Positions 1-8,093 of a DNA stretch of 64,000 nt are shown here, one piece after another. A program made the position numbers and the translations under genes. Each line of letters begins with the position of its first letter. Position 1 is the stretch's first letter. The notes under the pieces are model-generated. The model worked only from the letters and a program-made list of their open reading frames with translations. It was not told where the DNA came from and ran no database searches. Source of the DNA: CAJQQK01 sp963696075 (GTDB lineage Bacteria; Pseudomonadota; Alphaproteobacteria; Rhizobiales; Hyphomicrobiaceae); contig CAVOJD010000015.1 of assembly GCA_963696075.1 (NCBI GenBank), positions 124,001-188,000 on the forward strand, in the 5' to 3' direction.

Positions 1-643
1 CGATCTCAGGGGCCGCGGCCATAAGGGTTGCGATGGTCGGGGCTTCGAATGCAAGGGCGCCGATACCGGAGATGAGCGCTACGACCGCGAACTGGACGGC
101 GGTGAAGGCGATCGGGCGGGCATGGCGGCCGGAATGCTCGATGACGAGCATGTGGGCTGCCCAGAAGAAGGATGAGAAGACAACGAGCCAGTCGCCCCAC
201 GAGAAGCCGCCAACGGTTCCGCCGCCGAGCATCCAGGTGCCGATGAAAGCAACGGCAACGGCAAGCCAGATGACGAAACCCGGTGGGCGGGCCAGGACGA
301 GCCACATGAGGATCGGGGTGATGACCACATAAATTCCGGTCAAGAAGCCGGTATTGGTGACGGTGGCGGTGACAAGGCCGGCCTGTTGGAGAATGCCGCC
401 GGTGAAGAATGTGAGACCACCGGCGGCTGCAATGAGCCAGAAGGGAGCCGTCGGGCGGTCGGCGCGGCCGGCGTTCTCATAGAAGAGCGCGATTGGTGCA
501 AGGATCAGCGTGGCCACGAGCGCCCTGAGTGCCAGGAACGTATAGGGCCCGATGTGGGTCATTGCGGTTTTCTGGAAGACGAATGCCAAGCCCCAGATGA
601 TCGCGATGGTGACGAGTATGAGGTTAGCCTGAGTGCGGGTCAT
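1..643 (-). CDS. DMT (EamA) superfamily transporter, cut by the left edge
   Basis: The reverse strand is open from an ATG at 643 through the window edge, so the C-terminal part is missing. The visible 214 residues begin MTRTQANLILVTIAIIWG and form successive hydrophobic helices. The first EamA repeat is recognisable from an early IWG, the FQKTAM motif and conserved glycines (GGLTFFTGG, TNTGFLTG). EamA proteins usually have ten membrane helices in two repeats and export or import small metabolites. The substrate cannot be told from sequence. The protein sits in the inner membrane. The reading frame is unbroken. Confidence 0.85.
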   Translation of the reverse strand, partial: MTRTQANLILVTIAIIWGLAFVFQKTAMTHIGPYTFLALRALVATLILAPIALFYENAGRADRPTAPFWLIAAAGGLTFFTGGILQQAGLVTATVTNTGFLTGIYVVITPILMWLVLARPPGFVIWLAVAVAFIGTWMLGGGTVGGFSWGDWLVVFSSFFWAAHMLVIEHSGRHARPIAFTAVQFAVVALISGIGALAFEAPTIATLMAAAPEI

Positions 644-751
644 ATCGGTGGGCAGGCTCGCGAGGGCGGGAATTGGGCAATCAAGGGGCGATGACCAGAT
701 GGACGTTGATCGCAGGGCCATGATCGCGCCGGAAGCGCGAACGGAGCATCC

Positions 752-931
752 TTAAAGACCGCGAAAGAGAACGCCAACGGTGAGGATCAGGTAGGCCGTT
801 ATCGCAAGCCAGTATTCCTGGTGGGGCAGGTAGCGGGGTACGGGCACATAGCCAAGTTTGGTGACCATCGCGAGGGTGGCGAGGATCAGGGAGATCAGAA
901 ACAGGAAGAGTGTCGGGGGGCTCAGTCGCAT
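752..931 (-). CDS. Small two-helix membrane protein (59 aa), unknown function
   Basis: A 59-codon frame runs from ATG at 931 to TAA at 752-754. The product begins MRLSPPTLFLFLISLILATL, has one hydrophobic helix at about residues 6-23, a proline-rich linker with the charged segment RYLPHQEYW, and a second helix at about residues 40-56. This sequence reads as a genuine membrane protein and not as the arginine/proline-rich text typical of shadow frames in this DNA. It is transcribed in the same direction as the DMT transporter that follows it (stop to next start about 110 bp). I do not recognise the family. Confidence 0.6.
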   Translation of the reverse strand: MRLSPPTLFLFLISLILATLAMVTKLGYVPVPRYLPHQEYWLAITAYLILTVGVLFRGL

Positions 932-1129
932 ATGTCCGATCCGATGGGGTCTCGACGCTGGCGATGTCGGGTTGCGGTCGTGGCGACAAAGGCCGCGTGG
1001 GAAAAACGATGCGCTCCATTCTTAGGCTATCCCATGCCGGGGGCCAATCCTGGAGTTGATCTCATGAGGCGGCAACGCGTTTCGGCGGGCCAGGACAATC
1101 AATAGCGGCGAAGGTGCGGGCGCAACTTT

Positions 1130-1696
1130 TTACAGGCTGTGCTGCGATAAGGGCTGGGTGAGGCCGGACGGCTTGGCATCAACGGGAGCGCCGACGGCAA
1201 ACAGGAGATGGACGATGCGCTCGTCGGCGTCGAGGCCGTCACGGTGGAGGATGCGATCGCCGGAAGGCCCGGTGGGGTCGATGAGGCGGCCCTTGACGAG
1301 AAGTAGGTTCATCTTCAGTGCGGCGGGACGCGTGACGTTGGCGGTCTGAGTGATGCGGCGCACGTCCAAAATTTCGAGCTTCGCGTCATCGGCGTGACTG
1401 CGGGCAAGGGCCAGGTGGCGACCCGGCGTCAGATGCGCTGCGCTCTTCAAGAACCCCGCGAACGGTACAGTGCGATTGTCGGGCGCTTCGAGGTGGACCG
1501 GGCGAATGTTGCGTTCGAAGGCGGCGATCTGTTCAGAACGTTCGCTGATGGCGGCGAGTTCGCGCTCGAACTTGCCGCCTGCTCCGACACGATCCGGTGA
1601 CGTGATGGTTGCAATTGCCGCCGTCAGAAGGCCACAGGTAACGGCGAGAGCGGTCAGTTGAACCGGTATCGGAAAATACGGGGAACGCTGTCGCAC
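1130..1696 (-). CDS. Hypothetical protein with an N-terminal membrane anchor
   Basis: A GTG start at 1696 is chosen because GGAGAG lies just upstream and the frame before it turns into low-quality arginine/proline-rich text. The 188-residue product has a hydrophobic segment near residues 8-28 (VQLTALAVTCGLLTAAIATI), then a charged region rich in Glu and Arg that could be a short coiled coil (ELAAISERSEQIAAFERNIR), and a mixed alpha/beta C-terminal half. I do not recognise a family. One anchor followed by a soluble domain suggests a periplasm-facing protein. Confidence 0.55.
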   Translation of the reverse strand: MRQRSPYFPIPVQLTALAVTCGLLTAAIATITSPDRVGAGGKFERELAAISERSEQIAAFERNIRPVHLEAPDNRTVPFAGFLKSAAHLTPGRHLALARSHADDAKLEILDVRRITQTANVTRPAALKMNLLLVKGRLIDPTGPSGDRILHRDGLDADERIVHLLFAVGAPVDAKPSGLTQPLSQHSL

Positions 1697-1803
1697 GGTA
1701 TCTCTCCGGTTTATATTCGTCCTGGACGCGCAGAGCACGATTCGCCGCTGCAGCGCCCGATAAATTCGTGGAGAGAAGGCCGGATGCCGGGGCGGGCCCG
1801 GCG

Positions 1804-2172
1804 TCAGCCTTCCCTCCACCCCCCACGCCGCGAGGAGGCGTTCGCGCGGCGGAGGTATCTTACGAGACCCAAGCTGAAGCTCGTCATCGAAGCGAAAACA
1901 AGGGCCAGCACAGTGGAAATAAGGGGCGTTACCCCGACCGACAAGGCACGGGCTCCATCTGGGATGGTAAAAGCAGTTCCCGGGCCGGTGCCGGGTGCCG
2001 AAGCTGCCCAGGGGGCGGGGTCCCAATGGGTGAGTAGCGAAATCACCGGGATCGGCGCGTAGGCCGGGTCAACCGGCGACATCGCAACAAACAGGCATGA
2101 AAACACAATCAATGCACAGGCGAAGTCGCGTGCAGGCTTTATGGCATGCCGAAGCCAGAACTCTCTTCCCAT
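1804..2172 (-). CDS. Hypothetical protein with two membrane segments
   Basis: The ATG at 2172 is preceded by GGAGGA at good spacing. The longer upstream extension has no such site and was not used. The 122-residue product has a signal-like or membrane helix at about residues 16-36 (ACALIVFSCLFVAMSP), a Pro/Ala/Gly-rich middle, and a second helix near residues 85-105 (LISTVLALVFASMTSFSLGL) followed by a basic tail. It lies 107 bp upstream of the 1130-1696 gene on the same strand, so the two may be co-transcribed. No family recognised. Confidence 0.5.
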   Translation of the reverse strand: MGREFWLRHAIKPARDFACALIVFSCLFVAMSPVDPAYAPIPVISLLTHWDPAPWAASAPGTGPGTAFTIPDGARALSVGVTPLISTVLALVFASMTSFSLGLVRYLRRANASSRRGGWREG

Positions 2173-2608
2173 ACTGTCCTCCCAAAACGAACTGGAACGC
2201 TCTTGTGAGCCGAATTTTTGTTTCTTTCCTCCTGCGCTGAACCACACCTTCAGCGCGTTAATGGACGATGAACAAGAAGTGCGACGAGGGTGGGCCGCAA
2301 TTGTGGCGTGCATGATGGGATTCTATGATCGTTGGCGGGAAGGTGATGAGCTGTTGCCTTGCGATCACGGGGGTTGCACCCGGAGGGGACGCGATGGAAT
2401 GGTCGTTACGCTTTGGATCAGACGCGGCGGGAACTGGACCGTGGCTGCAACATTCTAGTATTCCATTCCCAGAGTACTCTGCGACGGCTTGAGCCTCGTT
2501 GGGACACACGGCCAGTACCGCCGGGCGCAACACCTCCACGAATGTGGCCCACTGATTGTGACCTGGGCCAGCCCGCCGCAGCGTTGGTTGCCGCAGACAG
2601 GACCCTTC
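2173..2608. other. Intergenic region between divergent genes
   Basis: This 436 bp stretch separates the minus-strand hypothetical gene from the plus-strand permease and must hold both promoters. Short frames cross it on both strands, but none has a ribosome-binding site or sensible protein text. I see no clear operator or hairpin. Confidence 0.5.
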
Positions 2609-4534
2609 ATGACCACCGACCAATACATTCTCTTTGCCCTCCTGTTCGCGTTGTTCGCGATGCTGATCTGGGGGCGGGTGCGTTATGACATCGTGGCGCT
2701 GGGCGCGTTGGTCGTCGCGGTGATCTTCGGGGTCGTCGAAGGGGACAAGGCGTTCGAGGGATTTGGGCATCCCGCGACGATCATCATCGCTTTGGTGCTG
2801 GTTGTCTCCAAGGGGCTGGCCAACTCCGGCGCGGTGGATCTTATCGCGCGTTGGCTGGTGCCGGCGGGACGATCGCTGCTTGCGCACATTGGCATTATGG
2901 CGAGTCTCGGGGCGGCCATGTCGGCGGTGATGAACAACGTCGGCGCGCTTGCGCTATTGATGCCGGTCGATATCCAGGCCGCCCAACGCGAGAAGCGGTC
3001 GCCGGCGATTACGCTGATGCCGCTTTCGTTTGCGACGATCCTCGGGGGGCTCATCACGCTTATCGGGACGCCGCCCAATATCATCGTTTCGAGCATCCGC
3101 GAGCAGCAGCTTGGGGAGCCGTTTCGCATGTTTGATTATGCGCCGGTCGGGATCGCATGCGCGGTTGCCGGGGTGGCGTTCGTGGCGGTCATCGGCTGGC
3201 GGCTGCTGCCGAAGGAAACGCGCGAGCGGGAGGCTGGCAAGGAGCTGTTCGAACTTGGCACCTATCTCGTCGAATTGAGGATCGGGGCGGGATCAAAGTC
3301 GATCGGCATGAAGCTCGGCGAACTGGAAGAGCTTCTTGATAAGCAGGATGCGATGTTGATCTCGCTGGTGCGCAACGGCCAGGATCTGCCGAGTTATGCG
3401 GGATGGATGAAGACGCGCGAAGGCGATGTGCTGTTGATCGAATCCGCTGCGGAGAACCTTGATGGATATGTGAAGGAACTCGGATTGTCGTTTGGCGAAG
3501 ACGACGCCGTGCGGGTTGATGAGGAGGAACAAGCTCAGGCGGTCGCGGAAGGTGTCGTGGCAGACGATAATCCGCAGCTGCTCGACGATGATGCGGAGGG
3601 CGCTCCGAAGTCGGGGCTTGATGAAAACGAAAGCGAGCGCAAGCGCGAAGAGGCGAAGAACAAGCTCGAGCGGCCAAGTGAACTCGAGCTGATCGAGGTT
3701 GTGGTGCGGCCTGGCGCCATGGTCGAGGGGCGCTCGGCGGCAGCGATGCGGCTGCATGAACTCTACGGTGTGTGGTTGGTTGGCATTTCGCGCGAAGGGC
3801 GCAAGGTGACGCGTCGCGTAAGGCAGATGTCGCTTCGGGCAGGCGACGTATTGTTGCTGCTGGGGCCGGCAGAGATGATGCAGGCGGCATCCGACCGGAT
3901 GGGAACGCTGCCGCTGGCGCAGCGCGGACTTCAGGTGCGTGATACGACGCAGGCTGCTGTCGCGAGTGTACTGTTTGGCGCAGCCATCCTGGCGGCAAGC
4001 GTGGGCCTGCTCTATCTGCCGGTGGCGCTGGCGGCTGTCACTGTCGTCTACGTTCTTTTGAAGATCGTCCCGCTGCGCCAGCTTTACGATGCCATCGAGT
4101 GGCCGGTGGTTGTGCTGATTGGATCGCTAATCCCGATCGGCGCGGCGCTCGAGAAATCGGGTGGGACGGAATTGCTGGCAGGCTGGATCGTGGACCTTTC
4201 GCAGGGGGCGCCGGCGTGGATGGTGCTCACAATCCTGATGATCGTCACGATGACGCTGTCGGACGTGCTCAACAATACGGCAACGGCGCTGATTGCAGCA
4301 CCCGTCGGTATTGGTGTCGCCAACAACCTCGGGGTCAGTCCCGACCCGTTCCTGATGGCGGTGGCGGTGGCGGCTTCGTGCGCCTTCCTGACGCCAATCG
4401 GGCATAAGAACAATACGCTGATCATGGGGCCGGGCGGCTATCGATTTGGCGATTATTGGCGTATGGGGCTGCCGCTCGAAATCCTGATTGTTGCGGTTGC
4501 CGTGCCGATGATCCTGTTGGTGTGGCCTCTTTGA
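2609..4534 (+). CDS. SLC13-family permease with two RCK_C (TrkA-C) domains
   Basis: Inner-membrane transporter of the ion transporter/SLC13 type, which generally carries anions such as sulfate or dicarboxylates by cation symport. The product has 641 residues: an N-terminal membrane half with the MSAVMNNVGALALLMPV motif and a TLIGTPPNIIVSS loop, two cytoplasmic RCK_C-like modules in the middle, and a C-terminal membrane half with the matching LSDVLNNTATALIAAPVG motif. ATG at 2609 fits the first helix and has AGGA upstream. An upstream in-frame extension was rejected as non-protein-like. Between the two RCK_C modules (about residues 294-350) lies a highly acidic, then lysine-rich linker that looks like a family-specific insertion. 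The stop codon is the first three bases of the repeat array that follows. Confidence 0.88.
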   Translation: MTTDQYILFALLFALFAMLIWGRVRYDIVALGALVVAVIFGVVEGDKAFEGFGHPATIIIALVLVVSKGLANSGAVDLIARWLVPAGRSLLAHIGIMASLGAAMSAVMNNVGALALLMPVDIQAAQREKRSPAITLMPLSFATILGGLITLIGTPPNIIVSSIREQQLGEPFRMFDYAPVGIACAVAGVAFVAVIGWRLLPKETREREAGKELFELGTYLVELRIGAGSKSIGMKLGELEELLDKQDAMLISLVRNGQDLPSYAGWMKTREGDVLLIESAAENLDGYVKELGLSFGEDDAVRVDEEEQAQAVAEGVVADDNPQLLDDDAEGAPKSGLDENESERKREEAKNKLERPSELELIEVVVRPGAMVEGRSAAAMRLHELYGVWLVGISREGRKVTRRVRQMSLRAGDVLLLLGPAEMMQAASDRMGTLPLAQRGLQVRDTTQAAVASVLFGAAILAASVGLLYLPVALAAVTVVYVLLKIVPLRQLYDAIEWPVVVLIGSLIPIGAALEKSGGTELLAGWIVDLSQGAPAWMVLTILMIVTMTLSDVLNNTATALIAAPVGIGVANNLGVSPDPFLMAVAVAASCAFLTPIGHKNNTLIMGPGGYRFGDYWRMGLPLEILIVAVAVPMILLVWPL

Positions 4535-4930
4535 TTTCGCTCACGGCTATTCCGGCCCTGCGGGCCGGGCCTGCGCGGGCGCGCCGCTGAGCGGCGGGTC
4601 GCGTTGCTCCCTCGAGGGCTGCGCCCTCGATTGGTTTTCGCTCACGGCTATTCCGGCCCTGCGGGCCGGGCCTGCGCGGGCGCGCCGCTGAGCGGCGGGT
4701 CGCGTTGCTCCCCGAGGGCTGCGCCCTCGATTGGTTTTCGCTCACGGCTATTCCGGCCCTGCGGGCCGGGCCTGCGCGGGCGCGCCGCTGAGCGGCGGGT
4801 CGCGTTGCTCCCCGAGGGCTGCGCCCTCGATTGGTTTTCGCTCACGGCTATTCCGGTCCTGCGGGCCGGGCCTGCGCGGGCGCGGCGCGAGCGCCGGGTC
4901 GCGTTGCTCCCCGGCGGTTTTGCCGCCGAG
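4535..4930 (+). repeat. Three-hairpin repeat element, array 1 (four copies)
   Basis: Four tandem copies start at 4535, 4636, 4736 and 4836 with a 100-101 bp period. Each begins TTTCGCTCACGGCTATTCC, followed by stem I CCGGCCC-TGC-GGGCCGG, a GC-rich linker, stem II (CGCCGC-TGA-GCGGCG in copies 1-3, GGCGC-GA-GCGCC in copy 4), GGGTCGCGTTGCTCC, and stem III (CGAGGGC-TGC-GCCCTCG in copies 1-3, CGGCGG-TTTTG-CCGCCG in copy 4). The array begins directly after the TGA stop of the permease. The same element recurs at 18228 and 24101. Reading frames through the array only repeat the element and are not genes. Confidence 0.95.
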
Positions 4931-5217
4931 GGGGTATGTGCCTGGGCTTTGCTGAAGCGTGAGGCTGAGGGGGGCTTGCGGGTGCGCTGCTTAAGCGAGG
5001 GCTGCGGTGCTCTCGGGTGGGTGGGCCGGCACAGAGGGTTGTTGGCAGGTTTCTTTTCGCGGCCACAAACTGGCCGTGCGTCTTGCGTCGCGGCGGGCAT
5101 GGGAATAGGTTGCGCCCGTTTGCGGCTTGTGATGCGCGACCGGCGAGGATTTTCTACCGGTTTTGCGCGTCCAAGACGCCCACTCAGCACAGCCTGGTTC
5201 TCGGAAGGACACACGCC
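4931..5217. other. Non-coding leader between repeat array and aminotransferase
   Basis: GC-rich sequence with no convincing gene. It must carry the promoter of the aminotransferase at 5218. No clear operator or terminator was seen. Confidence 0.4.
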
Positions 5218-6420
5218 ATGGCCTTTATCTCAGACGCGCTCGGCCGCATGAAGCCGTCCGCCACGATCGCACTCACGCAAATGGCACGCGATCTCAAGGC
5301 CAAACGTGATGACGTCATTTCGCTGGCGCTGGGAGAGCCCGATTTCGAGACCCCGGACCACATCAAAGAAGCCGCTATCGACGCCATTCGCCGGGGCGAG
5401 ACGCGCTATCCGCCCGTTGCCGGAATCGTGCCTTTGAGAGAAGCCATCTCGGGCAAGTACAAGCGTGAGAATGGTCTCGACTACGGTATCGATCAGATCA
5501 TCGTGGGAACCGGTGGCAAGCAGGTGATTTACAACGCGCTACTTGCGACGGTGAACCCCGGCGACGAAGTGATCTGTGTTGCCCCCTACTGGGTGAGTTA
5601 TCCGGAAATCGCGGCGCTTTGCGGCGGGACGGTTGTTACTGCGCATGCGCAGGAGGCGAATGGCTTCAAGCTTAAGCCTGAAGAACTCGAGCAGGTGATC
5701 ACGCCGAAAACGAAGTGGCTGATCCTGAATTCGCCGTCCAACCCCACCGGGGCCGGCTATTCGCACGAGGAACTCAAGGGGATCACGGACGTCCTGATGC
5801 GTCATCCCCATGTCTGGCTGATGACCGACGATATCTATGAGCATCTCACCTATGGCGACTATAAGTTTGCCACCGCCGTCGAGGTTGAGCCGGGGCTCTA
5901 TGATCGCACGCTGACGATCAACGGGCTTTCCAAAGCCTATGCGATGACGGGTTGGCGGATCGGCTATGGCGGTGGGCCGCAGAAGCTGATCAAGGCAATG
6001 GATGCCCTGCAGAGCCAGCAAACTTCAGGCACCTGTACGATTGCGCAATGGGCCGGCGTTGCCGCGCTGAATGGGCCGCAGGATCACCTCAAGTTGTTTC
6101 GTGAAACGTTTGAGACGCGGCGTGATCTGGTGGTCTCGATGCTGAACCAGGCCAAGGGCTTGAAGTGCAGCACGCCGGAAGGCGCGTTCTATGTCTATCC
6201 CTCAATGGGCGAGTTGATCGGCAAGAAACTGCCGTCAGGCAAGACGATCGAGACGGATGAAGACTTCGTGCTTGAGTTGCTGGCGACGGAAGGGGTTGCC
6301 GGCGTGCACGGTTCGGCATTCGGGCTGGGGCCTGCGATGCGGGTCTCGTATGCAACTTCAACGGATGCGCTCGAAGAAGCCTGCCAGCGCATTCAGCGGT
6401 TCTGCGCGTCAATCAATTGA
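5218..6420 (+). CDS. Class I pyridoxal-phosphate aminotransferase (aspartate aminotransferase type)
   Basis: Cytoplasmic 400-residue enzyme that moves an amino group between aspartate (or a related amino acid) and 2-oxoglutarate with PLP. Visible family marks are LALGEPDFETPDHI near the N-terminus, the substrate loop RRGETRYPPVAG, NSPSNPTGAGYS, and the PLP lysine at about residue 239 in NGLSKAYAMTGWRIGY. RVSYATS near the C-terminus carries the carboxylate-binding Arg. Length and motifs match the alphaproteobacterial type Ib enzymes, some of which also accept prephenate. ATG at 5218 has GGAAGGA upstream. A strong hairpin follows at 6526. Confidence 0.93.
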   Translation: MAFISDALGRMKPSATIALTQMARDLKAKRDDVISLALGEPDFETPDHIKEAAIDAIRRGETRYPPVAGIVPLREAISGKYKRENGLDYGIDQIIVGTGGKQVIYNALLATVNPGDEVICVAPYWVSYPEIAALCGGTVVTAHAQEANGFKLKPEELEQVITPKTKWLILNSPSNPTGAGYSHEELKGITDVLMRHPHVWLMTDDIYEHLTYGDYKFATAVEVEPGLYDRTLTINGLSKAYAMTGWRIGYGGGPQKLIKAMDALQSQQTSGTCTIAQWAGVAALNGPQDHLKLFRETFETRRDLVVSMLNQAKGLKCSTPEGAFYVYPSMGELIGKKLPSGKTIETDEDFVLELLATEGVAGVHGSAFGLGPAMRVSYATSTDALEEACQRIQRFCASIN

Positions 6421-6525
6421 TCTCGTAAGGGCGGCGCATCCCCCTGGGGTGAGGCGCCCGGATCGGGCTGCTTCCCCGGTCACTTCGCCGCGGCAGGGTA
6501 TGATTTGAAAATCCATCGAATATGA

Positions 6526-6556
6526 GCCTGGGCGGGAAATTCCGCCCGGGCTTTTC
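6526..6556. terminator. Bidirectional rho-independent terminator
   Basis: GCCTGGGCGG and CCGCCCGGGC form a ten-pair stem with a six-base loop, followed by CTTTTCT on the + strand. It lies between the convergent aminotransferase and cytochrome b561-type genes and can serve both. Confidence 0.8.
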
Positions 6557-6571
6557 TATTTCGGCTGGCAG

Positions 6572-7297
6572 CTAGAAGAACTTGCCGCCGAGAACTGTGA
6601 TAGCGCCAACGAAAATGGCGGCTGCAATGATCAGGCAGACCAATGCGCGGAGCAGTGGCCGGGGGATCTGATTATTCGCAACGGCGTCGGCGTCGTCGTA
6701 GGTGCCGGGTGGTTTTTTGCCGGTGACCATGGCCTCGATCAGCCGGTCCTTCTTGACGAGGCGGTACAGGACGTTGGCCGCTATGTGCAGGGCGATGAAC
6801 CACAGGAGGACGCTTTCGAACATCCAGGCATGCCATTTGCCGAGTTCGATGCTGGCTTCGTCACTGCCGGCGAGAGCGGAGAGGGGGCCCCAGGTGACGT
6901 AGTTGTGCTCGGTCGACATGAGGCCAAGAATGCCTTGAGTGGCGACCATGGCGATCAGCGCGATGATCATGTAGGCGCCCAGCGGATTGTGGCCGAGGTA
7001 GTGGCGATCGCGGCCGCGGATCATGTCGATCCCATAACGTGCTGCGGTCCAGGGCCAGGCCAGGAACCTGTGAAACCGGGCAGAAGGAGAGCCAACAACT
7101 CCCCACAAGACGCGCCAGATCAGCAGGACGAGAATGGCGTATCCGTTGAAGCGGTGCCAGAGCAGGGACGTGTCGCCGATGACGTCGCTGAATTCGAAAC
7201 TCGCCCACGACGAGAAGATCAAGAAGACCAAGGTCCAATGAAACAGGCGGGTGGGTAAATCCCAGACGCGAACGGGTTCCGGGGACTGCTTGAGCAT
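6572..7297 (-). CDS. Cytochrome b561 / b-type cytochrome membrane protein
   Basis: Inner-membrane di-heme b-type cytochrome of the Ni/Fe-hydrogenase cytochrome b / b561 group. It begins with the typical VRVWDLPTRLFHW motif, then WHRFNGYAIL, a loop with HAWMFE, and LHIAANVLYRLVKK, which supply the candidate heme-binding histidines in four to five helices over 241 residues. The C-terminal extension adds one more helix after a hydrophilic stretch. ATG at 7297 has AAGAGGA nine bases upstream. No redox partner lies next to it, so the electron donor and acceptor are unknown. Confidence 0.88.
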   Translation of the reverse strand: MLKQSPEPVRVWDLPTRLFHWTLVFLIFSSWASFEFSDVIGDTSLLWHRFNGYAILVLLIWRVLWGVVGSPSARFHRFLAWPWTAARYGIDMIRGRDRHYLGHNPLGAYMIIALIAMVATQGILGLMSTEHNYVTWGPLSALAGSDEASIELGKWHAWMFESVLLWFIALHIAANVLYRLVKKDRLIEAMVTGKKPPGTYDDADAVANNQIPRPLLRALVCLIIAAAIFVGAITVLGGKFF

Positions 7298-7491
7298 CGG
7301 GCATGTCCTCTTGGTTCGGATGGCAGCCGGGGGCAGGGCAGCCGACATTTGAGCTGTTGAAAATGATCACTGAATGATGGCGTTGGCCATAGCGGTCACT
7401 GCGCCTGAGCGAGCACAGGCCATTATGACGCTGTCACGAGATTTCGCGCGAAGAAATTGCGTTGATGGACGTTTTGGCTGTGGGGACAGGA

Positions 7492-7701
7492 TCAAGCTGT
7501 CGCTTTGCCGCCTGACAGTGAAAATATGTCCAGGCTTGGCCACCAGCGGGACTGGGGCGCGCTCTTCGGCTGATCGGTGGACTGTTCAGCCGGGGGCGTC
7601 TTGAGGATGAGTTGAGGGCGCGGATCGCCGGCAAAATCTTCCGGATTCACCATGGCATAGCCCGCGGCGTCTGCTGCGCTCTTAAGCTTGTCGGAACCCA
7701 T
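7492..7701 (-). CDS. Small hypothetical protein (69 aa)
   Basis: The ATG at 7701 has AGAGG at good spacing. The product begins MGSDKLKSAADAAGYAMV, is soluble, moderately charged and has a Pro/Gln/Ser-rich C-terminal half. No family recognised. It could be a real small gene, since its composition is protein-like and the frame is closed by a normal stop, but there is no independent support. Confidence 0.4.
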   Translation of the reverse strand: MGSDKLKSAADAAGYAMVNPEDFAGDPRPQLILKTPPAEQSTDQPKSAPQSRWWPSLDIFSLSGGKATA

Positions 7702-8093
7702 GATGCCTACCTCTTAACGCTACTCAGGTCGCTCTGTTGTTCAAGGCCGCTGTGTCGGCCTGGCAAGCATGCAACCCAAATCTATAGTTGCGGTTAAAGA
7801 GTCGCAGGTCAAGTGATTTGAGATGACGCCGCGTTAACCTTTGTCAATTCCTATCAAGTCGCTCTGCGATGCCTGCGCTGGACGCGACAAGCGATTGAAG
7901 TCTTTCTCGGATTACGGCTTCGATACGGTGCCGGATCATCGTTCGGACAGGGCTACTTTACCGGTATCGGCACGTTCACTCTTCGAAGGTCACTTGCGTT
8001 CTCGATTATGACGGTGAAACATGACAGGGCCGTGACCTTTACCCAGGTGCGGGCGCGGCGCTAGCCGATGCCTGGGCAAAGGAGGAAATGCGA
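7702..8093. other. Intergenic region upstream of the EF-G-like gene
   Basis: 392 bp with lower GC than its surroundings and no supported gene. It lies between divergent genes and should hold the promoter of the EF-G-like gene. A short + frame reading GAGSSFGQGYFTG around 7935-7975 faintly recalls the end of an EAL domain but is too short to call. Confidence 0.4.

Noticed and set aside
681..1019. 112-codon minus-strand frame overlapping the 59-residue membrane protein gene
   Set aside because: Its text is Arg/Pro-rich, while the overlapping 752-931 frame encodes a clean two-helix protein.
4535..4930. Possible CRISPR array (regular repeats)
   Set aside because: Units are 100 bp, almost wholly identical, with no unique spacers and no cas genes nearby.
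4604..5251. Open frames encoding repeated FAHGYSGPAGRACAGA-like text
   Set aside because: These are translations of the hairpin repeat. The same words appear in other frames and at the other arrays.
7850..8063. Faint EAL-domain C-terminus (GAGSSFGQGYFTG)
   Set aside because: Only about 15 residues resemble EAL ends, there is no upstream domain in any frame, and stop codons interrupt.
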